Shown: piece after piece, positions 32,886 to 40,874 of the stretch
How positions within the stretch are numbered: position 1 is the first letter of the stretch
Layout: each line of letters begins with the position of its first letter
Assembly (NCBI GenBank): GCA_002391235.1
Contig: DGRX01000013.1
Location: 145,825 to 192,467, forward strand
Direction of reading: 5' to 3'
Length of the DNA: 46,643 nucleotides
Source of the DNA: Treponema sp. UBA4377
GTDB lineage: Bacteria; Spirochaetota; Spirochaetia; Treponematales; Treponemataceae
The notes under the pieces: generated by a model
Told to the model about the DNA's origin: nothing
The model's input: only the letters and a program-made list of their open reading frames with translations
Databases searched by the model: none
Translations under genes and position numbers: made by a program

Positions 32886-33697
32886 GCGTAAAGTTTGTGC
32901 AGGGTTGACAAGGCCCTTTGCGTTCCCACGGTGAGCAAAAGCGCTCCAATGGCGGAAACTATTAAGACCGCGCTTGCGTTCAAAATGTAGTAGCCGACTT
33001 CCATGCAAAAAATGCCAAGACCCAGCCGCAGGTAAAGCGGGTTTTCGTTAAGCTTGGCGTTGACCGCGTAGGAGGCTGCCGTCAAGATGATAGTCACGAT
33101 GTAAGTGAAGTTCACAAAGTTGTTCCAGCCGATTCCGATTGAAAAAGTGGAAGTGATTTTTGTCGTGTTCACTGGAACGATGTTTGCGAGCGCGAGCGAA
33201 AAGACCAAAAGAACGACGATGTTTTGCTCGGTTTCCAAGCCCTTGCTCTTGCTTGAAAAAATCGAGGCCGTGAACAGGCTTACGATGGAAAGCGTTCTTC
33301 CCCAAAAAAGCGCGCGGCCCGCGATTACCAAAAAGCTGGGCAAATTGTTTTTCATCGTCTCCAAGGGAATAAAAAGGCGGACAAACTCCGGCGCGCAGCC
33401 CAGCAAAAACAATACCAAATAGGCGACTTCGCTGGAAGGGGTTTTTTCAAAGCGCGCGTAGATGTAAAATGAAACGGCCGGAATGTAAAGCGCCAAAAAA
33501 AGCGAGGCAAGGACAACCGTGATGTAGTGGGGCTCAATCAAGCTGGGCTTGTCCAAAGAAATGCCGTAATTCAAGAAAGAGTCTCCATTTGTTAGGGAAT
33601 TCATTTTATATAGAAAATAAATGGCTACAAGAACTGAAATAAAGAGAAAAAACGTGGAAAAAATCAATGTGTAACGGTTTCTGGTTTTTAGCGTCAT
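32882..33697 (-). CDS. Polytopic membrane protein of unknown function (about 7 TM)
   Basis: A 271-residue protein with about seven hydrophobic segments, the first at LIFSTFFLFISVLVAIYFLY. No catalytic or binding motif is recognised. Possible relation to the 7TM sensor regions of the HD-GYP and cyclase-like proteins is suggested only by topology and size; it lacks an output domain. The promoter TTGAGT-17-TATAAT ends 7 nt before the ATG at 33697, so its mRNA should be leaderless. It is divergent from the DUF2259-like gene and convergent with the kinase-like gene. Confidence 0.65.
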   Translation of the reverse strand: MTLKTRNRYTLIFSTFFLFISVLVAIYFLYKMNSLTNGDSFLNYGISLDKPSLIEPHYITVVLASLFLALYIPAVSFYIYARFEKTPSSEVAYLVLFLLGCAPEFVRLFIPLETMKNNLPSFLVIAGRALFWGRTLSIVSLFTASIFSSKSKGLETEQNIVVLLVFSLALANIVPVNTTKITSTFSIGIGWNNFVNFTYIVTIILTAASYAVNAKLNENPLYLRLGLGIFCMEVGYYILNASAVLIVSAIGALLLTVGTQRALSTLHKLYA

Positions 33698-33704
33698 TTA
33701 CTAT

Positions 33705-33733
33705 ATTATATTATTTTGTCTTTTTTTACTCAA
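33705..33733 (-). promoter_or_regulatory. Sigma70 promoter of the 7TM protein gene (leaderless geometry)
   Basis: Minus strand: TTGAGT (33728-33733), 17-nt spacer, TATAAT (33705-33710), 7 nt to the ATG. It overlaps the region expected to hold the divergent promoter of the 33777 gene. Confidence 0.7.
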
Positions 33734-33776
33734 GATGATTTTTTTTTTGCCGATAATTTAAGTAAGGAAGGGAAAC

Positions 33777-34472
33777 ATGAAAAGAGCATTGATTGCAGGT
33801 TTTGTTCTCATCGCAGCCGGCCTTTGTTTTGCCGGCGACGCCGCTGCATTCAAGGACATTGGATTCTCAGACGACGGAAGAATTTACATCTTTGGCCAAT
33901 TCGGAAAGACCGACGTAAAATTCCAGGGTTACGCGGAAATCTACACGATTGATGTAGAAAAAAATGAATATGTTCCCGGCGGCGTTTACAAAAACTTGGA
34001 GCCAAATTCAACAAAGAGCGGCAGCCAGGTTTACGAAGACTTGATCGCAAAGCACTTTTTGGACATAAAGAAGTACAACTGCGCCCCCGCGGCCGTAGAC
34101 GACGTTCTTTATATTTTGGAGAGCGAAAAGAAAAAAGGCGAGGACTTGATTGAGTTCAAGAACTACGGCGACGACGGAGAGTCCAACCGCTTGACTTACA
34201 AGGTCCGCTTGGTTCCGACCATTTACGGCCGCGGAAAAGACTTGCGCTCAAGCTTTTACATCAACCTTGACGTTTGCGAAAAGGACGGCGCTCCAGTAAA
34301 ATCCTACAAAGTCGGATCGCCGGACATAAAAAGAAAGGGCGTAAGCGCTTACAAGATTGTCCGAATCTTTAGGGACAAGGCTAAAAGCGGCCTGGTGTTT
34401 GTTGTGGAAAAAACTGTCGAAGACTCTGCCGGCACCTCCATTCGGTATATGGTCGAAACAGTTAAATTATAA
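33777..34472 (+). CDS. Predicted secreted protein, DUF2259-like
   Basis: A 231-residue protein with a signal peptide (MKRALIAGFVLIAAGLCFAG, cleavage near residue 20-24). The mature part starts AFKDIGFSDDGRIYIFGQFG and has YAEIYTIDVEKNEYVPGGVY, a pattern I associate with the DUF2259 family of spirochaetal secreted proteins. Function is unknown; location is probably periplasmic. A strong SD (AAGGAAGGG) precedes the ATG and GATAAT about 24 nt upstream may be the -10. A clear terminator follows at 34564-34615. Confidence 0.78.
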   Translation: MKRALIAGFVLIAAGLCFAGDAAAFKDIGFSDDGRIYIFGQFGKTDVKFQGYAEIYTIDVEKNEYVPGGVYKNLEPNSTKSGSQVYEDLIAKHFLDIKKYNCAPAAVDDVLYILESEKKKGEDLIEFKNYGDDGESNRLTYKVRLVPTIYGRGKDLRSSFYINLDVCEKDGAPVKSYKVGSPDIKRKGVSAYKIVRIFRDKAKSGLVFVVEKTVEDSAGTSIRYMVETVKL

Positions 34473-34563
34473 TGTAAAAAAAAATCGTGTGGCGGAGACG
34501 GCGGAGCTTTCAACATTCGCCGCTTCCGAAAACCTCCTGCTCAGGTTGGCTTGCGCCAATCCT

Positions 34564-34615
34564 AAATCGTTCGTTCGGCTTTTGTGTGTGAAAGGCCGAG
34601 CGAACGATTTTTTTT
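34564..34615 (+). terminator. Rho-independent terminator
   Basis: AAATCGTTCGTTCGGCTTTT and its partner AAAGGCCGAGCGAACGATTT form a stem of about 18 bp with a short GTGTGT loop, ending in eight T. It ends the 33777 transcript. Between 34473 and 34563 two or three smaller hairpins (CGGCG / CGCCG, AACCT / AGGTT, TTGGC / GCCAA) precede it. Confidence 0.85.
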
Positions 34616-34622
34616 ATTGACG

Positions 34623-35693
34623 CTAGTAAACGCTTTTCTCGCTGATTTTCCAGTCTGATTTTGAAGAAGGGCCTTCCGCCTTTACAGGGCCGCTTCTTAC
34701 TAGGGGCTTTACTTTGGAAGTCGATTTTTCAACCGCTCCGTCTGCGGACGCAAGGCCGGACCAAGCGCCCTTGTCTATCGCTTTTTGAATTTCCGCGGCC
34801 AAGTTCCAAGTCGTCTTTCCGCTCTTGACCGTGCAGTAGGTGAGCGCGTCCATAATCTTTCCTGTGTTCCTGTCCCGCAAAATAAGCGCGTCGTTTGTGG
34901 CCGAGATGTTCTTTGGCCCAATGTCAAAGTAAAGGTCGCGCCAAGCCGCGGAAGCCCGTCCGCTTTTTGCAAGGCTTAGGTCGCTTTCAAGTTCGCTCGC
35001 GCAAGCATCCGGAAAAGCGGTTGGCTTTAGGTGCAGGACGATTTTGTCGCCGGCCTTCGCTTCAACAGGCGGAAGTTGGTAGACAGCCTTGTTTTGCGCG
35101 CAGTAAAGGTCAATGCCAAAAAGGTTTCCCGCTTGAAGCGCCTGGATTATAACGTAAGGGCTTTCCGCGGATTGGTCTTTTGCGGAGTTGTTTTCGGGCT
35201 GGACTTCCACCATTTTGCAAAGGGGAAGCCTTTCGTTAAAGCCGTCAAAGGGAATGGCAAAAGTCAGCGTGTTTCCGCGCTTGTCGGAGATTTGCCCAAA
35301 AAGCTGGTAGCGCTCTCCAAGCCGCGCGCTTTGGTCAAAGATGTAAAGCAATGACTTTCCTCCGCCGCAAGATGTCGCCGCGGCTTGGATTGGATTTTCA
35401 GAAATGACGTCAAGCGACGCTTTTTGGCCTTCTTGAAGTTTTGAGACTAAGCCTGTTTGTCCGTTGACTTCCTTGGAAAAATCGATCTTAATGGATTTTG
35501 AATTCAACACGCTCGCGCTTACGATTTTGGGGCATTCTTCCGCTCCCAAGGCTTGTATGCCCTGGCTTGTCAATTGGCATGAAGAGTGGCAAACGCAAAG
35601 AAGGACTCCGGCGACAATCGCCGCCGCAAGCAAAAACAGCTTTAGAATTTCGCCCGGGCCCAATTCCGGGTTTTTAAAAATTTGTCTTTTCAT
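34623..35693 (-). CDS. Secreted/lipid-anchored protein, possible lamin-tail-like domain
   Basis: A 356-residue protein. After a basic N-terminus it has one hydrophobic segment (LFLLAAAIVAGVLLCVCHSS) with Cys residues that could form a relaxed spirochaetal lipobox (HSSC). The mature part is beta-rich: an N-terminal domain with KIVSASVLNSKSIKIDFSKE and then YVIIQALQAGNLFGIDLYC, DKIVLHL, NDALILRDRNTGKIMDAL, which is reminiscent of lamin-tail domains found in other spirochaetal surface proteins. This is a weak assignment. A strong AAGGAG precedes the ATG. It converges on the 33777 gene, separated by that gene's terminator. Confidence 0.6.
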   Translation of the reverse strand: MKRQIFKNPELGPGEILKLFLLAAAIVAGVLLCVCHSSCQLTSQGIQALGAEECPKIVSASVLNSKSIKIDFSKEVNGQTGLVSKLQEGQKASLDVISENPIQAAATSCGGGKSLLYIFDQSARLGERYQLFGQISDKRGNTLTFAIPFDGFNERLPLCKMVEVQPENNSAKDQSAESPYVIIQALQAGNLFGIDLYCAQNKAVYQLPPVEAKAGDKIVLHLKPTAFPDACASELESDLSLAKSGRASAAWRDLYFDIGPKNISATNDALILRDRNTGKIMDALTYCTVKSGKTTWNLAAEIQKAIDKGAWSGLASADGAVEKSTSKVKPLVRSGPVKAEGPSSKSDWKISEKSVY

Positions 35694-35757
35694 TATAAAC
35701 TCCTTGCATATATCATTGCGCTGTTTGCAAAGATTTTGGCCTAAATTTCAAAAAAAG

Positions 35758-35786
35758 TTGAATTTTTTTTGCTTTTTTTATATAAT
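35758..35786 (+). promoter_or_regulatory. Sigma70 promoter of the U32 gene
   Basis: TTGAAT (35758-35763), 17-nt T-rich spacer, TATAAT (35781-35786). The ATG is at 35797, so the leader would be about 4 nt. Confidence 0.75.
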
Positions 35787-35796
35787 CTTTCGAATT

Positions 35797-38067
35797 ATGG
35801 CAGAACTATTGGCTCCGGCCGGAAATGTGGAATCTCTTGACGCGGCGATTGGCGAAGGCGCCGACGCGGTATATTTGGGCTTAAAGACTTTTAACGCCCG
35901 CCTTAGAAGCTCAAATTTTTCCTTTAGGGAATTTGAGGGCGCCGTTTCTTCGCTCCACAAAAAAGGAAAGAAGATTTACGTCACCGTCAACACCGTTTGC
36001 GAGGAGCGCGAGACAGAGCGCCTTTACCGCTTTTTGGCCTACCTTAACCGGGTTGGCCCCGACGGCTTGATCGTCCAAGACTACGGCGTTATCAGAATGT
36101 GTCAGGAATTCTTTCCAAACCTTGTATTGCACGCCTCAACGCAAATGAACGTCGAATCCGCCTCCGCCGTGAACCTTTTGGGAAAGGAAGGCTTTAAGCG
36201 CGTTGTCCTTGCCCGCGAGCTGGGCTTGGAGGAAATAAAGGACATCAAGTCCAAGACCAACGTTGAGCTTGAGGTTTTTGTCCACGGAGCCTTGTGCGTA
36301 AGCGAGTCGGGCTTGTGCTTGTTCTCCAGCTTTTTGGGCGGAAAAAGCGCCAACCGCGGAATGTGCGCCCAAGCCTGCCGCCGCTTGTACACGACCGAAG
36401 GCGGCGGAGCCAATTTCCAAGGCTATTACTTTTCGCCCTGCGACTTGCAGTTGATAGACAAAATCCCGGACTTGGTCCAAGCCGGCGTCGAGTCCTTTAA
36501 AATCGAAGGCCGAATGAAAAGCGCCGAATATGTCGGAAGCGTCGTCGCCGCCTACCGTTACGTCCTTGACCATTGGCAGGAAAACAAAAAGGAAGCGGTC
36601 GCCGCCGCCAAGCGAATGCTGGCCACCGACTTCGCAAGAAGCAAGACTTCCTACTGGTACAACTTTAAAAGCGTCCAAGACGGCGTTGAGGGAGCGGGCG
36701 GCCAAATCCTTAATCCCAACCAAGCGGGCGGCACCGGCATTTACCTTGGAAAAATCGCCGCGCAAAAATACGCTCCAAAAGAGTTGTCCGACGCCGGCAA
36801 AGAGGGCGGAGTCCAGCTTGCCTTGATAAAGGGGGGCTCCTACGATCCCGATCCCGGCGACTCAATCCGCATCCACAAAAAGAACGACAGCGGCCGCCAA
36901 AGCCACAAGGTGCGCTATGTGGAGACCGACAAGCAGGGCAGGCGCTGGATAGACATTCCCGGCGGCTTTGGCGTCGACGACGAAGTCTATCTTTTGCAGA
37001 CAAAATCGATGTCCAAGCGCTACCAGCGCGTGTTGCCGAACGATTTGGGCCCGTACAACCACCAGCCCCGCGACGAGCTTCTTCCGGTCATGGACTTGAC
37101 TCCCGTTCAAAAAAAGGAGTTGGATTATTTCCCGGAAGGAATTTATGTCCAGGTTTCGTCGGTGGCCGACGTGTTTTCGGCGCAGGCCCTTAATCCGGTC
37201 CGAATGATTTTGGAGCTTAACTCCGAAAGCCTCTACGACTTGCTTAAAAAGAAAACGGCCTTGCCATTCTCAAAAAAGCAAACGCTTTTGTCGCTTGACC
37301 CCTTTTGTCCGCAAGGAATCGAAGGCGAGCAAGCCGCTCAAATTGACGCTCTAATCGAAATGGGCTACAAAAACTTTGTCGCCAACAACTTGGCGCAAGT
37401 CGCGCTCTTAAGGCAAAAGGGAGCGACCGTTGTCGCCGGGCCTTACTTGTACGCCTTTAACCGCTGGGCCGTTTCTTGGCTGGAAAATTTGGGCCTGGGA
37501 GCCTTTGTCTCTCCCTATGAAAATTCCAAGAAAAACTTGGAGGCCGTCTACGAGCCAAAGCTGCGCGACCGCGTCTTGATTCCCGTTTACGCTTATCCGG
37601 CCTTGTTCAGAATGCGCTTTAAGCTTCCAAAGGAATACGACTTTACCTACTTTAGCGACAAGGAAGATGTCGCCTTTAAAGTCAACTCCACCGCGGACGG
37701 CTCGTTTGTAATGCCCGAGGCGCCCTTTAGCATTGTCGACAAGACCGCCGCCTTGCAAACGGAAGGCTTTAAGCGCTTTTTGCTGGACTTTTCAAAGACA
37801 AAAGTCGGCCGCCAGGAAATCAAGGCCGTCCAATTGTCTTTGGCAAAACAAAAGCCCTTGGAAGGCGTCTCGCGCTTCAACTGGAAGGAAGGCTTTTACA
37901 CAATCTCCCCGGAAGACTACAAGGCCCGCTACGACAAAAGCGCTTCGCCTGCCGCTCCCGACGCAAGGCGGCCGCAAAAGCAGGCGCCCAGGTCGGGAAA
38001 GGGCCGCTCCAACGGAACGGCTCAAAAAACTTCTAGAACTGGACGGCCTCCCCGCCGTCGTCGCTAG
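35797..38067 (+). CDS. Peptidase U32 family protein (RlhA/YegQ-like) with Arg-rich tail
   Basis: A 756-residue protein. The N-terminus MAELLAPAGNVESLDAAIGE and the signature VFVHGALCVSESGLCLFSSF, then RGMCAQACRRLY, define family U32. Members such as RlhA, UbiU/V and TrhP are now known to act with Fe-S clusters in RNA or ubiquinone hydroxylation rather than as proteases. The long C-terminal extension with DPGDSIRIHKKNDSGRQSHK is like RlhA, which modifies 23S rRNA. The last 35 residues are very basic (ending RTGRPPRRRR), fitting RNA binding. The ATG at 35797 gives the family N-terminus; upstream sequence in frame is antisense to the neighbouring gene and holds the promoter. The last 35 nt overlap ssb on the other strand. 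Confidence 0.9.
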   Translation: MAELLAPAGNVESLDAAIGEGADAVYLGLKTFNARLRSSNFSFREFEGAVSSLHKKGKKIYVTVNTVCEERETERLYRFLAYLNRVGPDGLIVQDYGVIRMCQEFFPNLVLHASTQMNVESASAVNLLGKEGFKRVVLARELGLEEIKDIKSKTNVELEVFVHGALCVSESGLCLFSSFLGGKSANRGMCAQACRRLYTTEGGGANFQGYYFSPCDLQLIDKIPDLVQAGVESFKIEGRMKSAEYVGSVVAAYRYVLDHWQENKKEAVAAAKRMLATDFARSKTSYWYNFKSVQDGVEGAGGQILNPNQAGGTGIYLGKIAAQKYAPKELSDAGKEGGVQLALIKGGSYDPDPGDSIRIHKKNDSGRQSHKVRYVETDKQGRRWIDIPGGFGVDDEVYLLQTKSMSKRYQRVLPNDLGPYNHQPRDELLPVMDLTPVQKKELDYFPEGIYVQVSSVADVFSAQALNPVRMILELNSESLYDLLKKKTALPFSKKQTLLSLDPFCPQGIEGEQAAQIDALIEMGYKNFVANNLAQVALLRQKGATVVAGPYLYAFNRWAVSWLENLGLGAFVSPYENSKKNLEAVYEPKLRDRVLIPVYAYPALFRMRFKLPKEYDFTYFSDKEDVAFKVNSTADGSFVMPEAPFSIVDKTAALQTEGFKRFLLDFSKTKVGRQEIKAVQLSLAKQKPLEGVSRFNWKEGFYTISPEDYKARYDKSASPAAPDARRPQKQAPRSGKGRSNGTAQKTSRTGRPPRRRR

Positions 38068-38503
38068 AGCTTGCGGCTTCGGCCAACGAAGCGGCCGTGG
38101 CTTCTTCGGCGGCGCTTTCAGTCTCGGCGGCGGAGGCGTCGGCTTCCGACTCTTCGGCCTCGGCCTTGTTAAAGCGCTGCTTGAACTCAATCTTTTCCGC
38201 GATAATCGTTACGCGGCTTGTGTTCTTGCCTTCCGGCGTTTTCCAGCGGTTTTGCTTAAGGCGGCCCACAACGCTAAGGCCGCGTCCCTTTTGGCTGAAC
38301 TTGGCGCAAATCTCCGCAAGCTTTCCAAAAGTCTCCACGTCAAAGTAAGAGACTTCGTTTTCGTACTCGCCAGACGCGGCCTTTTTGTAGTAATGGTTCA
38401 CCGCGATCGGAATTTTGCAAATCGGAAATCCGCTTGGCGACGTCCTAAAGTTTGGCTCCCGCGTAATGTTCCCCTCGACCACAAGACAGTTGATGTTGTT
38501 CAT
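38033..38503 (-). CDS. ssb: Single-stranded DNA-binding protein
   Basis: A 156-residue SSB with an OB fold at residues 1-110 (MNNINCLVVEGNITREPNFR, ISYFDVETFGK-like block VSYFDVETFGKLAE, KGRGLSVVGRLKQNRW). The C-terminal 45 residues are Ala/Glu/Ser-rich and disordered. The tip reads SSSDDGGEAVQF: acidic with final Phe, but Gln replaces the Pro of the usual DDIPF protein-interaction tip. A strong AAGGAG precedes the ATG. It overlaps the convergent U32 gene by 35 nt. Confidence 0.92.
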   Translation of the reverse strand: MNNINCLVVEGNITREPNFRTSPSGFPICKIPIAVNHYYKKAASGEYENEVSYFDVETFGKLAEICAKFSQKGRGLSVVGRLKQNRWKTPEGKNTSRVTIIAEKIEFKQRFNKAEAEESEADASAAETESAAEEATAASLAEAASSSDDGGEAVQF

Positions 38504-38552
38504 AATGAACTCCTTAAAAAAAATTTTTTTGAAAAGAAGCCAAAAGGTCTTT

Positions 38553-38573
38553 TCGCATATAAGATATATGCGA
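38553..38573. promoter_or_regulatory. Perfect palindrome upstream of ssb
   Basis: TCGCATATA-AGA-TATATGCGA, 9-bp arms with a 3-nt centre, about 50 nt before the ssb ATG. It is placed where the ssb promoter -10 should be (TATATC-like boxes within it) and could be an operator. The regulator is unknown; it does not look like a LexA box. Confidence 0.5.
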
Positions 38574-38649
38574 TTGGGTGAAAAATTTTACTTTTTTTGA
38601 AAAAAAATGAAAAAAAACGCGATTTTTTCCTCTCGCGCCCAATTGGACG

Positions 38650-40566
38650 CTAGAGATTCTTTACAAGATAGATCATGTAAAGCTGAACGTAGACGTACAA
38701 GGAATCCTGGTCGGTGATTTTTTGCATGTTCGGAGTCTTGCAAAGGGTCTCGGCCAAGTCTTGGATTCTATCAATCGTAAAGCTTTGTCCGCTAATCGTT
38801 CGCAAAATCTTTCTCATGTAGTCGCGGATAAGGGAGTTGACGTCTTCTGTAAGGTTTAGGTAGGCCTGCTTGGTCAGCATCCTGTTCCACTGCTTTTTGT
38901 AAGAGTTCAGCTCGCGCTCGATGGTCGAGCCTTCGGGAACGATGTTGCTTTCGACTTTTTTGGCGGCGCTGACAAGCGCGTCCTTGCGCGACTCGCTCTT
39001 GTGGCTTGCCGACTTTCTTTCTTCGGAACTGTCGCCCGCGCTTTCGCTCTGGTAGACGGCGTGTGAGGCCTTTTTCTTTTTCTTTGCCGGCTTTTTGTTG
39101 AACAAGCCCATCAGCCATGAGAAGAAGGGAATCGTGTACCAGAAGGGCAAGAGAATCTTGGCGTTGGCCAAAATCGTCTGCCTGTTAAGCATAAGCAAAG
39201 TAGAGTATGGCAAAAGGTTGTCGCCCAAGAAAAGGTTGGCCGAATTTCCAACCTTGTTTGTCCTGGCCATTTCTACGTTCAGCACGCTAAGGAAGGTGGC
39301 GTTCAAAAGCGCGTACAAAACCGGATTCAGCTTTTCAACCTCATGCTCAAGGCGCTGGTTAAAGGCGGCCTCGTCAAGCATCTCCGGCTTTTTGTCGTAG
39401 TTTTTAAGAACCTCGTACCATTCGCGGGTAAGCTCGTCGTTGATTGTGTCGTGCAGCTCGTTGCACATTCTGATTACAAGCGGGAACACCTTTTCCTTGT
39501 AAATAAAGTAGCGGGCGCCGCTTGCCGTCTTGAACACAAGCAAGTTCGGAAGCTCGTTGGCCATAGCGTCGGTCGTTTCCTTTTGCAGGAACTCTTTAAG
39601 CGCCTCGTCCTTGTACTGGCCCTGAAGCGGAACGCCCTTTGCGTCGGTGAACTTTAGGATTCCGTCCATCGTAAAGAAGTAGGGCGGCATCTTCATGTGG
39701 TTTTGAACCGACTTGAGCGCGTTCTCTTGCTGCAAGTTTTTGGCCGACTCGTTTTTGTAGAACGACGTTACGATTTCGGAAATCGCGACGGCCTGCAATA
39801 CGTTGACGTCTTCCTGCGTAAAGTCCTTGACCTTTTCGTAGTCCTGCTTGATGAAGTAGCAAAGCTGGCCCCAAAAGTAAAAGCAGTCGGCGGAATTTTT
39901 GAGCGACTGCAAGGCCTCTTCGGGCGACTTTACGAACTGGCTGAAAAAGTTCTTTACCGAAATTTCTTTTCCAGGATTTGACATGCGAAGCTTTTTTAGA
40001 TAGTAGTCGTGGTACTCGTCCTTTTCCAGCATGTGCTGCATTTTTTCCAAGCTGGCGTTGACAAGGACTGAAACCGGCACGTTCCCCGGAAATATTATTG
40101 ACGGCAAATTCATCGGAACAATGATCGCGTACAAATTTTTGTCGTCTGGCTTTTGGTTTTTCAGAAGGTCAAAGATGATTTCGGTGTATTCGGACTTTAT
40201 CAAGACTTCGCTGGGAGTTTGCTTTGGCATGTCTTGAATCGTCGGAAAAGGAACCGTCGCGTTTGACTTGATTTCCTTGTAGCGTTCGGCGAAAATCGCG
40301 TTGTAGTAGCCTGTCACAAAAATCGCTTTTTTTGCCGGATTTGTGTCGATGATGGCGATTTGCTTGCTTTGGATCAAAGGCTCAAAAGCCTTTTCCAGCT
40401 GCGGAACGGGGTCTCCCAAGTAGGGCACCAATTCCGCCTGCTCCTCAACGTTCTTGGCCGCGTAACGCTTTACGTAGTCTACGAACGAGGAATACAAAAT
40501 AAAAGGCGACTTCTGCTTGCTCGCGTAAAAGCGCAGCAGAACTCCCATGTCGCTTGTGGCTGCCAT
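38650..40566 (-). CDS. Unknown 638-residue cytoplasmic protein
   Basis: I do not recognise the family. The protein is mostly helical and soluble, apart from one hydrophobic stretch near residue 500 (ILLPFWYTIPFFSWLMGLF) that is followed by a very basic AKKKKKA segment and a Ser/Glu/Lys-rich linker (SESAGDSSEERKSASHKSES); a C-terminal helical domain of about 100 residues follows. The hydrophobic-basic pair suggests peripheral membrane attachment. The ATG at 40566 (MAATSDMGVLLRFY) is set by the promoter TTGAAA-17-TATACT that ends 6 nt before it; an in-frame ATG at 40590 lies inside that promoter. It is a single-gene unit between ssb and a family 1 repeat. Confidence 0.7.
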   Translation of the reverse strand: MAATSDMGVLLRFYASKQKSPFILYSSFVDYVKRYAAKNVEEQAELVPYLGDPVPQLEKAFEPLIQSKQIAIIDTNPAKKAIFVTGYYNAIFAERYKEIKSNATVPFPTIQDMPKQTPSEVLIKSEYTEIIFDLLKNQKPDDKNLYAIIVPMNLPSIIFPGNVPVSVLVNASLEKMQHMLEKDEYHDYYLKKLRMSNPGKEISVKNFFSQFVKSPEEALQSLKNSADCFYFWGQLCYFIKQDYEKVKDFTQEDVNVLQAVAISEIVTSFYKNESAKNLQQENALKSVQNHMKMPPYFFTMDGILKFTDAKGVPLQGQYKDEALKEFLQKETTDAMANELPNLLVFKTASGARYFIYKEKVFPLVIRMCNELHDTINDELTREWYEVLKNYDKKPEMLDEAAFNQRLEHEVEKLNPVLYALLNATFLSVLNVEMARTNKVGNSANLFLGDNLLPYSTLLMLNRQTILANAKILLPFWYTIPFFSWLMGLFNKKPAKKKKKASHAVYQSESAGDSSEERKSASHKSESRKDALVSAAKKVESNIVPEGSTIERELNSYKKQWNRMLTKQAYLNLTEDVNSLIRDYMRKILRTISGQSFTIDRIQDLAETLCKTPNMQKITDQDSLYVYVQLYMIYLVKNL

Positions 40567-40572
40567 ATTGCA

Positions 40573-40601
40573 AGTATAGCGCATAAACATAATTTTTTCA
40601 A
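40573..40601 (-). promoter_or_regulatory. Sigma70 promoter of the 638-residue protein gene (leaderless geometry)
   Basis: Minus strand: TTGAAA (40596-40601), 17-nt spacer ending in GCGC, TATACT (40573-40578), then 6 nt to the ATG at 40566. Confidence 0.8.
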
Positions 40602-40608
40602 GACAAAA

Positions 40609-40816
40609 AAAACGCTCTCGGGAGAATCGAACGGCCTTTGCGTCACTTCGTTCCGCTTTGCTGTAGGAAGTGATTTGACTGCGCTCTTACGAGCGCCTGC
40701 AATCTCGCGGTCAAAGCGATTGCCAGCTCGCGTAAGCGAGCAAATGGATAATTTCCTTGATCAAAACGGCGGGTTTGCCCGACGTAGCGGCCGTCCGGCT
40801 TCTCCCTGCGCGTTTT
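40609..40816 (-). repeat. Structured intergenic repeat, family 1, copy d (long, multi-hairpin)
   Basis: On the minus strand it has the family termini: AAAACGCGCAGGGAGAAG, CGGACGGCC ... GGCCGTTCGATTCTCCC, GAGAGCGTTTTTTTT. The interior is about 150 nt and folds into several local hairpins, for example GCTCGC-TTAC-GCGAGC, GCGCTC-GTAA-GAGCGC, TCACTTC / GAAGTGA and CGGGCAAACCCG. It accounts for most of the 358-nt gap between the 638-residue protein gene and hisC. It ends in eight T just before the promoter of the minus-strand gene. Confidence 0.65.
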
Positions 40817-40874
40817 CTTGTATCGCGAAAATTGTTTTATTTGCGCTATTGCCAGTTGTCCGCGCGAGCGGACA

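Noticed and set aside
35464..35796. N-terminal extension of the U32 protein
   Set aside because: The region is antisense to the secreted protein gene and includes the U32 promoter; the family N-terminus MAELLAPAG starts at 35797.
40567..40590. Upstream ATG for the 638-residue protein
   Set aside because: It lies within the spacer of the TTGAAA-17-TATACT promoter.
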